Assembly: GCA_016185425.1 (NCBI GenBank)
Contig: JACPNQ010000015.1
Span: 124,001 to 188,000, forward strand
Length of the DNA: 64,000 nucleotides
Direction of reading: 5' to 3'
DNA from: Acidobacteriota bacterium
Lineage (GTDB): Bacteria > Acidobacteriota > Terriglobia > Bryobacterales > Bryobacteraceae
Shown here: piece by piece, positions 47,205 to 56,749 of the stretch
Numbering within the stretch: the first letter of the stretch is position 1
Layout: each line of letters starts with the position of its first letter
Notes under the pieces: generated by a model
What the model was told of the DNA's origin: nothing
Database searches by the model: none
Seen by the model: only the letters and a program-made list of their open reading frames with translations
Program-made: the position numbers and the translations under genes

Positions 47205-47530
47205 GCTGTCCTTAAGACTTGGTGGATGGCGGCGGACACGGACGTCCAACGCTGTTCTTCGACTGGCAGACGCTTGCGGCCGGCGGGGGTGAGCTGATAG
47301 ACGCGCGAGCGGCGGCCGTTTTCCTTGGTGATCCAATTTGCCTTGATCCAGCCTTCCTCCTCGAGGCGGTGTAGGGCGGGATAGAGGGAACCCTCCTCGA
47401 CGCGGAGGACTTCGCCGGAGCACTCGACGATGGCCGTGAGGAGGGCGTAGCCGTAGAGTGGCGCACGGCGCGAGAGGATTTTGAGGATAAGGAGGTCGAG
47501 GGAGCCTTGGAGAGAGTCGGGTTTGGGCAT
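47201..47530 (-). CDS. PadR family transcriptional regulator
   Basis: A 109-residue winged-helix regulator (DSLQGSLDLLILKILSRRAP, YGYALLTAI, RVEEGSLYPALHRLEEEGWI, GRRSRVYQLTPAGRKRLPVE). It is a paralogue of the PadR at 40894. It precedes its ADOP partner with a 4-base ATGA overlap, so translation of the two is coupled. An imperfect inverted repeat upstream (47536-47569) is a candidate operator. PadR proteins usually repress their own operon and are released by a signal or ligand that is unknown here. Confidence 0.95.
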   Translation of the reverse strand: MPKPDSLQGSLDLLILKILSRRAPLYGYALLTAIVECSGEVLRVEEGSLYPALHRLEEEGWIKANWITKENGRRSRVYQLTPAGRKRLPVEEQRWTSVSAAIHQVLRTA

Positions 47531-47535
47531 GTCGT

Positions 47536-47569
47536 TACCTAGCTGGCTTAGATCTCAGACAGCTTAGTA
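47536..47569 (-). promoter_or_regulatory. Imperfect inverted repeat before the second PadR gene
   Basis: On the minus strand TACTAAGCTG and CAGCTAGGTA, 14 bases apart, match as an inverted repeat at eight of ten positions. The spacer holds a further CTAAGC half-site. It ends five bases before the ATG of the PadR gene. It differs in sequence from the operator at 40842. Confidence 0.4.
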
Positions 47570-47612
47570 GACGAACCACGCGGAAAGAAGTTCCGCGGCA
47601 ATCTACAAATTT

Positions 47613-48971
47613 CTAGATGAGGATGTCTTTGACGACCTCGCCGAAGACATCGGTTAAGCGGAAGTCGCGGCCGGCGTAACGGTACGTGAGTTTAGTGTGG
47701 TCGATGCCAATCTGGTGAAGAATCGTCGCGTGCAAGTCGTGGATGGACACGCGGTTCTCCACTGCCTTGAAACCAAACTCGTCGGTGTTTCCGTACGCCA
47801 GACCGCCCTTCACACCGCCGCCGGCCATCCACATCGTGAACCCGTACGGGTTGTGGTCGCGCCCGGTACCGCTCTCGCTTACCGGCGTGCGGCCGAATTC
47901 ACCGCCCCAGACAACCAGCGTCTCGTCCAACAGGCCGCGGCGTTTGAGGTCACGGATTAAGGCCGCCGCGGCTTTGTCCATGTCAGGGCAGCGGCCGCGG
48001 AGGTTCTTCTCGATGTCCTTGTGATCGTCCCAGTCCTGACCTGCATTGTGATAGACGTGCACGTAGCGGACACCCTTTTCGACCAGGCGGCGCGCCAACA
48101 GACAGCCGTTGCCGAATGGGGTGGCGCCGTATTCGGCGCGAATGGCGTCCGATTCCTTGCGGATGTCGAAAACATCCATCGCTTCGAATTGCATTCGATA
48201 AGCCGCTTCCATCGACTGGATGCGCCCTTCGAGAAAATCATCGGCGCCGAAACCGGCGCTGAATTCCTTGTTCAACGCCTGGATGGCGTCGAGTTGATGG
48301 CGTTGGGCCTCTTTGTCGAGCCACTTGTTGCGCAGATTGGCAATCATCTTCTCCGGCTCGACTTCGGAGTCGCTGAAGGGTGTTCCCTGGTATTCCGCAG
48401 GGAGGAAGCCGGAGCGTAACAGCGAGCCGCCGCCGTTGCCGCCGGGGCTCAGCGCGACGAAGGCAGGAAGGTTTTCGTTCTCCGTGCCGAGGCCATAGGA
48501 GATCCATGCGCCAAGCGACGGGCGAGTGGCCAGGATGCTCCCCGAATGGATGAGGCTGCGCGCGGGCGTATGAGTGGGGTTGAACGTATACATCGACTTG
48601 ATGACGCAGACGTCGTCGATGATGGTGCCCATTTGCGGTAAAAGCTCGCTGAGTTCGATGCCGCTTTTGCCATACTTTTGGAACTTAAAAGGACTCGGCA
48701 ACAGGCCACCGGTCTGGCGTTCGGTGCGGAGATCGACCGTACCGGGGCGCTGACCTTGGAACTTGAACAGCAACGGCTTGTTGTCGAACATGTCGACTTG
48801 CGACGGGCCGCCCGCGAGGAAGAGGAAGATCACCTTCTTCGCCTTGCCCGGCATGAGGGGGCCGGTGTAGTGGCCGCCCACGGCGGCTTGGGCGTGCTGC
48901 TCGAGCATGGCGGCCAAGCCCACCGAGCCGAGGCCCCCGCACATTTGCTGGATGAGTTGGCGGCGGTTCAT
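47613..48971 (-). CDS. DUF1501 family protein, Tat-exported
   Basis: A 452-residue protein. The N-terminus NRRQLIQQMCGGLGSVGLAA is twin-arginine-like. The DUF1501 domain (a sulfatase/alkaline-phosphatase-like fold) shows KKVIFLFLAGGPSQVDMFD, LIHSGSILATRPSLGAWI, RYVHVYHNAGQDWDDHKDI and VVWGGEFGRTPVSESGTGRD, with HNPYGFTMWMAGGG. Such proteins always seem to travel with the cytochrome/DUF1549/DUF1553 protein, as here (4-base ATGA overlap). A joint role in degrading sulfated or complex polysaccharide is suggested for planctomycetes, but no reaction is proven. Confidence 0.92.
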   Translation of the reverse strand: MNRRQLIQQMCGGLGSVGLAAMLEQHAQAAVGGHYTGPLMPGKAKKVIFLFLAGGPSQVDMFDNKPLLFKFQGQRPGTVDLRTERQTGGLLPSPFKFQKYGKSGIELSELLPQMGTIIDDVCVIKSMYTFNPTHTPARSLIHSGSILATRPSLGAWISYGLGTENENLPAFVALSPGGNGGGSLLRSGFLPAEYQGTPFSDSEVEPEKMIANLRNKWLDKEAQRHQLDAIQALNKEFSAGFGADDFLEGRIQSMEAAYRMQFEAMDVFDIRKESDAIRAEYGATPFGNGCLLARRLVEKGVRYVHVYHNAGQDWDDHKDIEKNLRGRCPDMDKAAAALIRDLKRRGLLDETLVVWGGEFGRTPVSESGTGRDHNPYGFTMWMAGGGVKGGLAYGNTDEFGFKAVENRVSIHDLHATILHQIGIDHTKLTYRYAGRDFRLTDVFGEVVKDILI

Positions 48972-51382
48972 TTCTGGAACAAGACCTCGTTAGTGGAAAG
49001 AAGGATGTGAGCGTACTCTTCGAGTTTGCCTTGCGCGAGATAGGTAAGCCCGAGATCAAGTTCCTTTGGGCTGGGGTCGCGAGCGAGGATTCTGCGATAG
49101 AGCGCGCGGAGGCGGGCGTTGTTGTCCGGTTCGGTTTCGACCGCTTTGGCCACCACATTCGCCTGACCGCGGATAAACGCACCGTTCATGACAAAGAGCT
49201 GCTGGAGCGGCGTTGTGGTCAGGTCACGCGCGGGCGCGGTCTGCGTGGCTTCGGGGAAGTCATAGAGTTTGAGCAGTCCGTTGAGACGGCCACGGCCCAC
49301 ACGGCCATAAATGGTGCGGCGCGTGTTGGCTTCGGCATCGAGGTCCTGCGAGACGCCATAGACGTTTTCGTTGAGGGTGCCGGCGATACGGAGGATGGAG
49401 TCACGGTAGGATTCGATGTCGAGACGGCGCGGGTTCTGGCGCCAGAGGAGAGAGTTGATCTGATCGGCGCGATCGCCTTCGGAGCGGCGGTTGCTGGCCT
49501 GTTGCCATGCGGCGGAGAGGAGGATCTCGCGGTGGAGCCACTTGAGCGACCAGCCGTTGGCGATAAAGCGGGCGGCAAGATCGTCGAGGAGTTCTGGGTG
49601 GGTGGGCTTGTCACCTTGCGTGCCGAAGTCGCTGGGGGTGCCGGCGATGGGTTTGCCGAAGTGCCAGGCCCAAACTCGATTCACAATGACGCGCGCGGTG
49701 AGCGGCGCGGCATCCTTGAAGATCTTTTCCGCGAGTTCGAGACGGCCGGACCCATTGGTGAGTTTGCCGTCGCCGTTCGAGAGAACGGAGAGAAAACGGC
49801 GCGGCGCAGGATCGCCGGGTATGGCGACGTTGCCGCGCAGGAAGACGGGCAGGTCGCGTGGTTCACCGGGCTTGTAGGTGAGCCAGGTGTAGTTGGCGTC
49901 GGAACCGTCGACGTACTGGGCGGCATCATAAACGGTGTTCATGAAGGGGTCTTCCGACGCGCCGGGCCGGCGGCGGGCGTTGACGGCCTGGCGAGCCTGC
50001 TTCTGTGGCTCGCGCCAGTATTTTTCCAGGGTCTGGACGAGAATGGGGTAGCGTTCGCGCCACGCTTCGATCTCCGTTTGGAGCGTGGCGATTTCCTGTT
50101 TCCATCGCGCGACGCGTTCTTCGGAGCCGACGACAGTGGAGGCTTCCCCGGTGAGTAGGTTGCGGGAATAGGCGAGATCGAAGAGGCGGCGCTGTGCCCA
50201 CTGGAAGCGCAGTTCGATTTGTGGGTCTACGTCGAAGGTGGGCCGCTCGGACCGCATCGTGGAAGCGAAGACACTGGCGAGGCCGTAGTAGTCTTTCGTC
50301 GGGATGGGATCGAATTTGTGATCGTGGCAGCGGGCGCAGGCAACGGTGAGACCGAGCAGGCCGCGGGTGACGGCGTCGACACGTTCGTCCCAGTCGTCGC
50401 TCAAGAAGGTGAAGATCACGTCGTAGGAGAGGCGCTGATCCTTGTGATACACCGGCGCGGCGCCCAGATAACCGAGGGCACGGAGATCTTCGCGCCGGGT
50501 ATCGGGGAGTTTGTCGGCGGCGAGTTGGAGCTTGATGAAGCGGTCATAAGGAACGTCGTTGTTTAGCGCTTCGATGACCCAATCGCGGTAGCGCCAGGCG
50601 TAGGGATAAGGAGGGTTGGTGGCTTCGGAAGTGGGGTTGTCCTCGGCGTAACGAGCGACATCGAGCCAGTGGCGGCCCCAGGCTTCGCCATAGTGTTTGG
50701 AGCCTAAAAGGCGATCGACAAGTTTGGCGTAGGCGCCGGGACTGGTATCGCTGACGAACGATTCGATTTCGTCGTAGGTGGGGCGGAGACCGAGGAGGTC
50801 GATATAGAGGCGCTGGACGAGAGTGCGCTTGTCGGCCCTGGGGGAAGGAGTCAGGTTTTTCTGTTCGAGCCTGGCGAGGAGGAAGGCGTCGATCTTGCGC
50901 CGCAGCCAAGCGGAGTCTTTGACGGCAGGTGCGGGAAGCTCCTTTACGGGCTGGAAGGCCCACCATTTGCGGCCGTCTTCCACCGACATACCTTTCAGCG
51001 GGCCGCTGGCAGTAGCGGCGACGGTATCGATGCGGGGATCGATTGCGCCGGCGGCGATCCAGGTTTCGAAGTTGTCGATGACGGGCTGAGCGAGTTTGCC
51101 GCTTGGCGGCATCTGGACGTGGGGATCGGTGTAGCGAAGGGCGGTGAGTAGCCTGCTTTCGGCAGGTTTGCCGGGGACAATGGCGGGGCCGGTCGCGCCG
51201 CCGTTCCGGAGGCCGGCTTTAGTATCGAGAACAAGGCCGCCCATTGGCGATTTCATTTTCGATGAGTGGCATCCGTAGCAACTCGCGGCAAGGACCGGTC
51301 GGATCTTCGATTCGAAGAAGGCCGGGTCCGGTGACTGTGCCTGGAGCGCGATAGCGATGGGAAAGAGAAGAATGCGCCTCAT
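48968..51382 (-). CDS. Planctomycete-type cytochrome c / DUF1549 / DUF1553 protein
   Basis: An 804-residue secreted protein with a signal peptide (RRILLFPIAIALQA). The first ~110 residues are a planctomycete-type cytochrome domain with the haem motif C35-YGC38-H39 and a downstream MPP as possible Met ligand. DUF1549 follows (~155-360: ARLEQKNLTPSPRADKRTLV, GKHWLDVARYAEDN-like), then DUF1553 (~520-780: ARVIVNRVWAWHFGKPIAGT, LDDLAARFIANGWSLKWLHR). The single haem suggests electron transfer coupled to the DUF1501 partner. The protein's substrate is unknown. The SRPBCC gene lies 25 bases upstream on the same strand. Confidence 0.93.
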   Translation of the reverse strand: MRRILLFPIAIALQAQSPDPAFFESKIRPVLAASCYGCHSSKMKSPMGGLVLDTKAGLRNGGATGPAIVPGKPAESRLLTALRYTDPHVQMPPSGKLAQPVIDNFETWIAAGAIDPRIDTVAATASGPLKGMSVEDGRKWWAFQPVKELPAPAVKDSAWLRRKIDAFLLARLEQKNLTPSPRADKRTLVQRLYIDLLGLRPTYDEIESFVSDTSPGAYAKLVDRLLGSKHYGEAWGRHWLDVARYAEDNPTSEATNPPYPYAWRYRDWVIEALNNDVPYDRFIKLQLAADKLPDTRREDLRALGYLGAAPVYHKDQRLSYDVIFTFLSDDWDERVDAVTRGLLGLTVACARCHDHKFDPIPTKDYYGLASVFASTMRSERPTFDVDPQIELRFQWAQRRLFDLAYSRNLLTGEASTVVGSEERVARWKQEIATLQTEIEAWRERYPILVQTLEKYWREPQKQARQAVNARRRPGASEDPFMNTVYDAAQYVDGSDANYTWLTYKPGEPRDLPVFLRGNVAIPGDPAPRRFLSVLSNGDGKLTNGSGRLELAEKIFKDAAPLTARVIVNRVWAWHFGKPIAGTPSDFGTQGDKPTHPELLDDLAARFIANGWSLKWLHREILLSAAWQQASNRRSEGDRADQINSLLWRQNPRRLDIESYRDSILRIAGTLNENVYGVSQDLDAEANTRRTIYGRVGRGRLNGLLKLYDFPEATQTAPARDLTTTPLQQLFVMNGAFIRGQANVVAKAVETEPDNNARLRALYRRILARDPSPKELDLGLTYLAQGKLEEYAHILLSTNEVLFQK

Positions 51383-51407
51383 TGCGGTTTCGATGATATT
51401 ACCTTCA

Positions 51408-51851
51408 TTATGGCGCCGCCACTTCCCGCGCGGTTACCGCATGGCGATAGTCGAACATGCGGCGAAGCGGGCGATTGAGGATCCAGCCTAGGATGGGCGT
51501 CAGGCCGAGAGGAAGGGAGTAGGCTATCTCATCGCGAAGGACGCAGCCTGCGCCATTGGGGATGAAGATGTGGGCGTGGCGCCAGTAGGCGAACGGGCCC
51601 TTTTGCTGTTCGTCGACGAAGATCTCATTGCGCTTGTATTCGGTATGAACGGCGATCCAGGTGATGGGAATGGGGCCGATGTAAATGCGGAATTCGACGC
51701 GCGCGCCTTTGGCGAGGCCGCCGGTGCGGGAGATGACGCGCACCCTTTGCCACGGAGGCAAGAGGAGATTGAGAGCGTCCGGGCGCTCGTGGAAGGCGAA
51801 GAGTTGATCGGCGGTGAACGGATAGCGAGTCTCGTGCACGAACTGATTCAT
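51408..51851 (-). CDS. SRPBCC family (START/polyketide-cyclase-like) protein
   Basis: A 147-residue soluble protein. The helix-grip fold pattern is clear: HETRYPFTADQLFAFHERPD, ALNLLLPPWQRVRVI, ARVEFRIYIGPIPITWIAVH, GPFAYWRHAHIFIPN, LRDEIAYSLPLG and a C-terminal helix with LRRMFDYRH. This subgroup is sometimes annotated as a cell-division-inhibitor-like SRPBCC protein. It probably binds a hydrophobic ligand. It precedes the DUF1549/1553 gene by 25 bases, and its start codon is 18 bases from that of the divergent TonB receptor gene. Confidence 0.85.
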   Translation of the reverse strand: MNQFVHETRYPFTADQLFAFHERPDALNLLLPPWQRVRVISRTGGLAKGARVEFRIYIGPIPITWIAVHTEYKRNEIFVDEQQKGPFAYWRHAHIFIPNGAGCVLRDEIAYSLPLGLTPILGWILNRPLRRMFDYRHAVTAREVAAP

Positions 51852-51869
51852 GGGGATAAGATTCGATTA

Positions 51870-54800
51870 ATGCATTACCAGCGTCTGGTTGTCGCCCTGG
51901 TTGCGGCGTTAGGCATACCGGTTGTCGCACAGGATGTAACGGGGGCCTTATCGGGCACTGTAACGGATTCGTCTGGAGCCGTGGTAGCAGGAGCTATCGT
52001 AACGGTGACGAATACCGCGCGCGGGAAAGTGGAGTTCCAGGGGAAGACGAGCGACTCGGGCGCGTATTCCGCACCGGCGCTACAGGCAGGCCTTTACAGC
52101 GTGCGCGTGGAAGCGAATGGATTTAAGCGGGCGGAAGTGAACGGCATTGCACTGCAGGTGAAGCAAAGGGCGCGCGTAGACGTAACTCTGGCTCTGGGTG
52201 AAGTGGCGGAGGTGGTGAATGTTGTCGGCGAAGGACTGGGGCAGTTGGAGGCGGAGAGCTCGTCGATCGGCGCTGTGATCAACACGACGCAGGTGAAAGA
52301 CCTGCCTATGCCCAACCGCAACATTTTGAACCTTCTGACGCTGGTTGGCGGAGTTTCCAGCGGTGGCGCCGCGACAGGAATCAATGCGAGCCAGTTGTCG
52401 ATCAATGGATCAAGGACGCTGAATTCGGAGTTTGCGGTAGATGGCGTGAGCGTGGTGTCGGGATCGACGGGCGGCGTGCAGAGAGTGCCGTCGACTGAGG
52501 CGGTTCGCGAGTTCCGCGTGTTGACTTCAGGTTACACGGCGGAGTACGGGCGCACATCTGGCGGGTTTATCAGCGTGATCTCCGATTCAGGAACGAATCT
52601 CTTTCATGGGAGTCTCTACGAGTACTTTCGCAATGAGGATCTGAACGCCAACAACTTCTTCCGGAATCTGCGCGGCCAGGACAGGCAGACGGATCGCTAC
52701 AACCAGTTCGGCGGGAAACTGGGCGGCCCAGTGTTGCTGCCAAAACTCTACAACGGGCGGGACAAGTCTTTCTTCTTTTTCAACTACGAGGGTCTTCGCA
52801 GGTTGAGTCCGTTCAATAATCTCTCGTCGATTCCGGACGCGGCGTTCCGGGCCGGCGATTTTTCGCGGACCCCGGTGCAGGTGTTCGACTCGGCGGGGAA
52901 CACACCGTTTCCGGGGAATCGAATTCCAGCAAGCCGGATGGACCCGGCGGCAGCGAAGGTGCTGAGCCTGCTGCCGGCGCCCAATCGGACGGGCATTCCG
53001 GACGCCGCGAACGGGCGGACGCTGAACAACTATCTGAACGCAGGATCCAGTTCCACTGTGGACAACCAGTTCACAATTCGCGGGGACCACGCGGTCGGCA
53101 CCGCGGCACGGTTGAGCGGCCGATGGACGAAGTTCGCAGTCACCAGCCCTTCAGGGTCGATCCTGCCTGGACCGCTCGATCCGCGAGTCGGCGACAGCAT
53201 CACAACGGGACACCAGGTGTCGCTCTCCTGGACGCATATCTGGACGCCAAGCATTATTACCGAGGGTTTTGCGGGATTCCAGCGGAACAACCCGAAGATC
53301 GACCCACCCAGCCTGGGTATCAATGTGCGGGATACGTTTGGCATCGAGCGCTCGTCGTTCGCCGCGACACCGGTAATGAACATCAGCGGCTGGCGTAGCA
53401 TGGGCATCGATTCCAACACGTATCGCCGGCAGATCGATAACAACTACCAGAGCTCGTTCGCCCTGACGTGGACAACGGGCGCGCACACGGTGAAGACAGG
53501 ATTTCAGCTTCGGAAAAACCAGTTCAACGTGTTCAATCCGGGCGGCAATTTCGCGGGCGTGTACACATTTAATGGCGAGTTGAGCTCATCGACGCGCAAC
53601 GCCGGGAACCCGATTCATGCAATGGGCGACTTCCTGCAAGGGTTAATACAGATATCGAACTACGACCTGGCGCAACCGCCCACAGGACGGCGGAATACGA
53701 ACCTCGGCGTGTTTGTGCAGGACGACTGGAAGGTCTCGCGAAAGCTGACACTGAACGTGGGCGTGAGGTACGAGTATGAGTCGCCGATGACGATGTCGAA
53801 CGATATCTACTCCCGGCTGGACATCGTGACGGGCAAGCTGCTGGTGGCGAACCAAAATGCGTCCCGATCGTTGAATCTGGAAGCGGCGAAATTCAACTTC
53901 GCGCCGCGCGTGGGTTCCGCCTACTCGTGGGATTCGAAGACGGTGATTCGCGCTGCGGCGGGCTCGTTCTTCAGCCAGATTTTTTCGAACCTTGGCGGCG
54001 TCGTGCCCTATCCGGGCTTTACCGTTTCACAGGCCTTCCCCGACCTGGGCGTGGGTATCGCGCAGCCGTTCAAGTTCCAACAGGGAATGCCGCTGATTGC
54101 GGTGCAGAATTTCAACGATCCGTACTTCGTGGAGCGGAACGCGACGATCAACAATCCGCTGAATGCGGGCGCGCAGTTCGGGGAGATCAACCCGATGCCG
54201 CGGAGCTACCAATGGAATTTCGGGATTCAGCGGGAAGTGGCGCGTGGAACGGTCTTCGACATCAGCTATGTGGGCCAACGCGGCAACCACCTGCCGCTGA
54301 GCCTGGCGTTCAATCCGATTCCGTTTGAGCAGGGAGAGGAGTTGGCGCGCATCGGCACAGCGGCGGCGAACCAGCAGGCGCGGCGGCTGCCGCTGGTGGG
54401 CAACCTAGGCTCCTTTGTTCATGCGGGAACGTCGAGCTATCACTCGCTGCAGTTGAAGGCGGCGAAGCGGTTTACGCGATATTTCGGCTGGAACGCGACG
54501 TATACATTCTCCAAATCGATTGACGACGGGACCGGGCTGTTCAGCTTCTCGCAGCCGAACGATGTGGACGGTGGGCAGTTCCCCTCCCTCTTCCGGCGGC
54601 TGGACCGGGCGCGTTCGAACTTCGACCGGCCGCACGTGTTCGCCGCGTCTGTGCAGTACAGGACCGGCGGGCCGGCGTGGCTACGCGGGTTCACTGTCAG
54701 CCCGATCGTGATTGCGCGGACAGGGCTGCCGGACACGATTACGCAGAACAATTTGTGGCCGGGCGTGAACCAGCAGCGGCCATTCGTGATCAATAACGAC

Positions 54801-55229
54801 GGGGAAGCCAAGGCGCCGTCCATGACGGCGGAGGGGGATGCGATCCGATATCTGTTGGCGCCGACTGCGGCGAATTTTCCGTTCCTGCCGGCCGGACCGC
54901 TGTTTTCGGGCACGGGTGCTTCGCGCACTCGCGTGCTGCCGGCGACGCTGGGGAACCTGGGCCGGAACACGTTGCGACAGTTGGGAGAGTTCAACATCGA
55001 CCTCGCTGTATCGCGCACTTTTCCAATTAAGGAGCAGGTGCGGTTCGAGTTGCGGGGCGAGGCGTTCAACTTCCTGAACCACACGAATTTTGACGGTCCG
55101 AATACGGCACTGAACGTGCAAGTGAACCCGGCGAACAACCAGGCGATATTCAATTCGCCGAGCTTCGGATTGATTACGACGGCAAAGTCGGCGCGGTTCC
55201 TGCAGTTGGTAGGACGATTCGAATTTTAA
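51870..55229 (+). CDS. TonB-dependent outer-membrane receptor, Oar-like, with carboxypeptidase-regulatory domain
   Basis: A 1119-residue outer-membrane protein with signal peptide (LVVALVAALGIPVVA). Residues ~22-105 are a carboxypeptidase-regulatory-like domain (LSGTVTDSSGAVVAGAIVTV). A plug domain follows (~115-240, LPMPNRNILNLLTLVGGVSS, RTLNSEFAVDGVSV, TEAVREFRVLTSGYTAEYGR). The rest is a beta-barrel ending in FLQLVGRFEF with terminal Phe. This is the family greatly expanded in Solibacter, thought to import or bind large substrates. No TonB box is obvious. The sugar ABC genes follow after a short gap of about 26 bases. Confidence 0.93.
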   Translation: MHYQRLVVALVAALGIPVVAQDVTGALSGTVTDSSGAVVAGAIVTVTNTARGKVEFQGKTSDSGAYSAPALQAGLYSVRVEANGFKRAEVNGIALQVKQRARVDVTLALGEVAEVVNVVGEGLGQLEAESSSIGAVINTTQVKDLPMPNRNILNLLTLVGGVSSGGAATGINASQLSINGSRTLNSEFAVDGVSVVSGSTGGVQRVPSTEAVREFRVLTSGYTAEYGRTSGGFISVISDSGTNLFHGSLYEYFRNEDLNANNFFRNLRGQDRQTDRYNQFGGKLGGPVLLPKLYNGRDKSFFFFNYEGLRRLSPFNNLSSIPDAAFRAGDFSRTPVQVFDSAGNTPFPGNRIPASRMDPAAAKVLSLLPAPNRTGIPDAANGRTLNNYLNAGSSSTVDNQFTIRGDHAVGTAARLSGRWTKFAVTSPSGSILPGPLDPRVGDSITTGHQVSLSWTHIWTPSIITEGFAGFQRNNPKIDPPSLGINVRDTFGIERSSFAATPVMNISGWRSMGIDSNTYRRQIDNNYQSSFALTWTTGAHTVKTGFQLRKNQFNVFNPGGNFAGVYTFNGELSSSTRNAGNPIHAMGDFLQGLIQISNYDLAQPPTGRRNTNLGVFVQDDWKVSRKLTLNVGVRYEYESPMTMSNDIYSRLDIVTGKLLVANQNASRSLNLEAAKFNFAPRVGSAYSWDSKTVIRAAAGSFFSQIFSNLGGVVPYPGFTVSQAFPDLGVGIAQPFKFQQGMPLIAVQNFNDPYFVERNATINNPLNAGAQFGEINPMPRSYQWNFGIQREVARGTVFDISYVGQRGNHLPLSLAFNPIPFEQGEELARIGTAAANQQARRLPLVGNLGSFVHAGTSSYHSLQLKAAKRFTRYFGWNATYTFSKSIDDGTGLFSFSQPNDVDGGQFPSLFRRLDRARSNFDRPHVFAASVQYRTGGPAWLRGFTVSPIVIARTGLPDTITQNNLWPGVNQQRPFVINNDGEAKAPSMTAEGDAIRYLLAPTAANFPFLPAGPLFSGTGASRTRVLPATLGNLGRNTLRQLGEFNIDLAVSRTFPIKEQVRFELRGEAFNFLNHTNFDGPNTALNVQVNPANNQAIFNSPSFGLITTAKSARFLQLVGRFEF

Positions 55230-55255
55230 TCCCGTTGTAAACTATCCCTTTTGCC

Positions 55256-56749
55256 ATGTTGCTCGAACTCAAAGGGGTGCAGAAGCGCTTCGGAGGCGTG
55301 GTAGCGCTCCGCGGGGGCGACCTTTCGGTCGACGCCGGCGAGGTGCACCTGGTGATGGGCGAGAATGGCGCGGGGAAGTCGACGATGATGAAAATCATCG
55401 CGGGACTCTACCAGCGCGATGGCGGGGAGATGAAGTGGCGCGGGCAGACGGTGAACTTCGCGAACCCCGTGGAGGCGGCACACGTAGGGATTGCGATGGT
55501 GCACCAGGAGTCGCTGCTGGCACCGCATTTGACGGTAGCGGAGAACATCTTCCTGGGGCGGGAGGTGGCGAACCGGTTGGGGCTGATCGACCGTGGGGCG
55601 ATGGTGGAGAAGGCGCGGCGGCTGATTGAAGAACACCACTTCCCGTTGCAGGCGGAATGGAAGGTGGAGCGGTTGAGCCCGGCGGGAAAACAGCTTGTGG
55701 AGATCTGCCGTGCGATTCAGCACGGCACATCGCTGCTGATTTTCGACGAGCCGACATCGTCGCTATCGGAAGCGGAGACGCACGAGGTGTTCAAGATCGT
55801 GCGAACGCTTCGGGACCGGGGGACGGGCGTGATTTACATCACGCACCGCATGGATGAGCTGCGGTCAGTGGGCGATAGGGTGACGATTCTGCGCGATGGG
55901 GAGACGGTGCACACGGAATCGCTCGCGACGCTTTCGACCGCGAGCATGATCCGCTACATGGTGGGGCGCGAGGTGGCGGCGCTCTACGAGCGCGAGCCCG
56001 TGAAACCGGGGCCGGAGTTGTTGCGAGTGCACAACCTGACTTCGCCGCCTGCAGTGAAAGATGTGACGCTTTCGGTGCGCGCGGGCGAGATTGTGGGTAT
56101 GGCCGGGCTCGTCGGCGCCGGGCGGACGGAGTTATGCCGGGCGATTTTCGGGCTGGATCATCCAAGCGCCGGGCAGATTTGGGTAGACGGAAAGCAGGTA
56201 TCGATTCGCGGGCCGCGCGACGCGGTGCGGCATGGGGTGGCGTTGATACCTGAGGACCGCCAGAAGACAGGCCTGGCTCGGGAGTTACCGATTTCGTGGA
56301 ACGTGACGATGGCCGATATTCCAGCGCAGTACGGTGTGCTGCGCCACACGACGGAACGCGACGTGACGGCGAAGGCCATTGAACGGCTGCGGATTCGATG
56401 CGATTCGGGCGCGCAGAAGGCCGGGCGTCTGTCGGGCGGAAATCAGCAAAAGGTTGTGATCTCCAAGTGGGTATCGCGCGGCGCGCGAGTGTTTCTGTTT
56501 GACGAGCCAACGCGGGGGATCGACATTGGCGCGAAGGTGGAAGTGTTCGAAGTGATGGACGAGTTGGCGCGGCAGGGCGCGGCGATATTAATGGTGAGCT
56601 CCGAACTGCCGGAGCTGCTGCAGGTAGCGGACCGCATTCTGGTGATGCGGCAGGGAAGGCTGGCAGGCGAGTTGCCCGGCCGCACGACACAGGAAGAGAT
56701 TATGCGCCTTGCGACGCTTCCGTCGTCCGGCACGGAGCTGGAGCAATGA
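55256..56749 (+). CDS. Sugar ABC transporter ATP-binding protein (RbsA/MglA type)
   Basis: A 497-residue protein with two ABC domains. The first has Walker A GENGAGKSTMMKII, signature LSPAGKQLVEI, and Walker B LLIFDEPTSSLS. The second has the shortened Walker A VGAGRTELCRAIFG and a good signature LSGGNQQKVVISKW with VFLFDEPTRGIDIG. This asymmetric layout is typical of RbsA/MglA/XylG. It energises uptake of a monosaccharide or related compound through the permease that follows with a 4-base overlap. No periplasmic binding protein gene is in the window. Confidence 0.95.
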   Translation: MLLELKGVQKRFGGVVALRGGDLSVDAGEVHLVMGENGAGKSTMMKIIAGLYQRDGGEMKWRGQTVNFANPVEAAHVGIAMVHQESLLAPHLTVAENIFLGREVANRLGLIDRGAMVEKARRLIEEHHFPLQAEWKVERLSPAGKQLVEICRAIQHGTSLLIFDEPTSSLSEAETHEVFKIVRTLRDRGTGVIYITHRMDELRSVGDRVTILRDGETVHTESLATLSTASMIRYMVGREVAALYEREPVKPGPELLRVHNLTSPPAVKDVTLSVRAGEIVGMAGLVGAGRTELCRAIFGLDHPSAGQIWVDGKQVSIRGPRDAVRHGVALIPEDRQKTGLARELPISWNVTMADIPAQYGVLRHTTERDVTAKAIERLRIRCDSGAQKAGRLSGGNQQKVVISKWVSRGARVFLFDEPTRGIDIGAKVEVFEVMDELARQGAAILMVSSELPELLQVADRILVMRQGRLAGELPGRTTQEEIMRLATLPSSGTELEQ

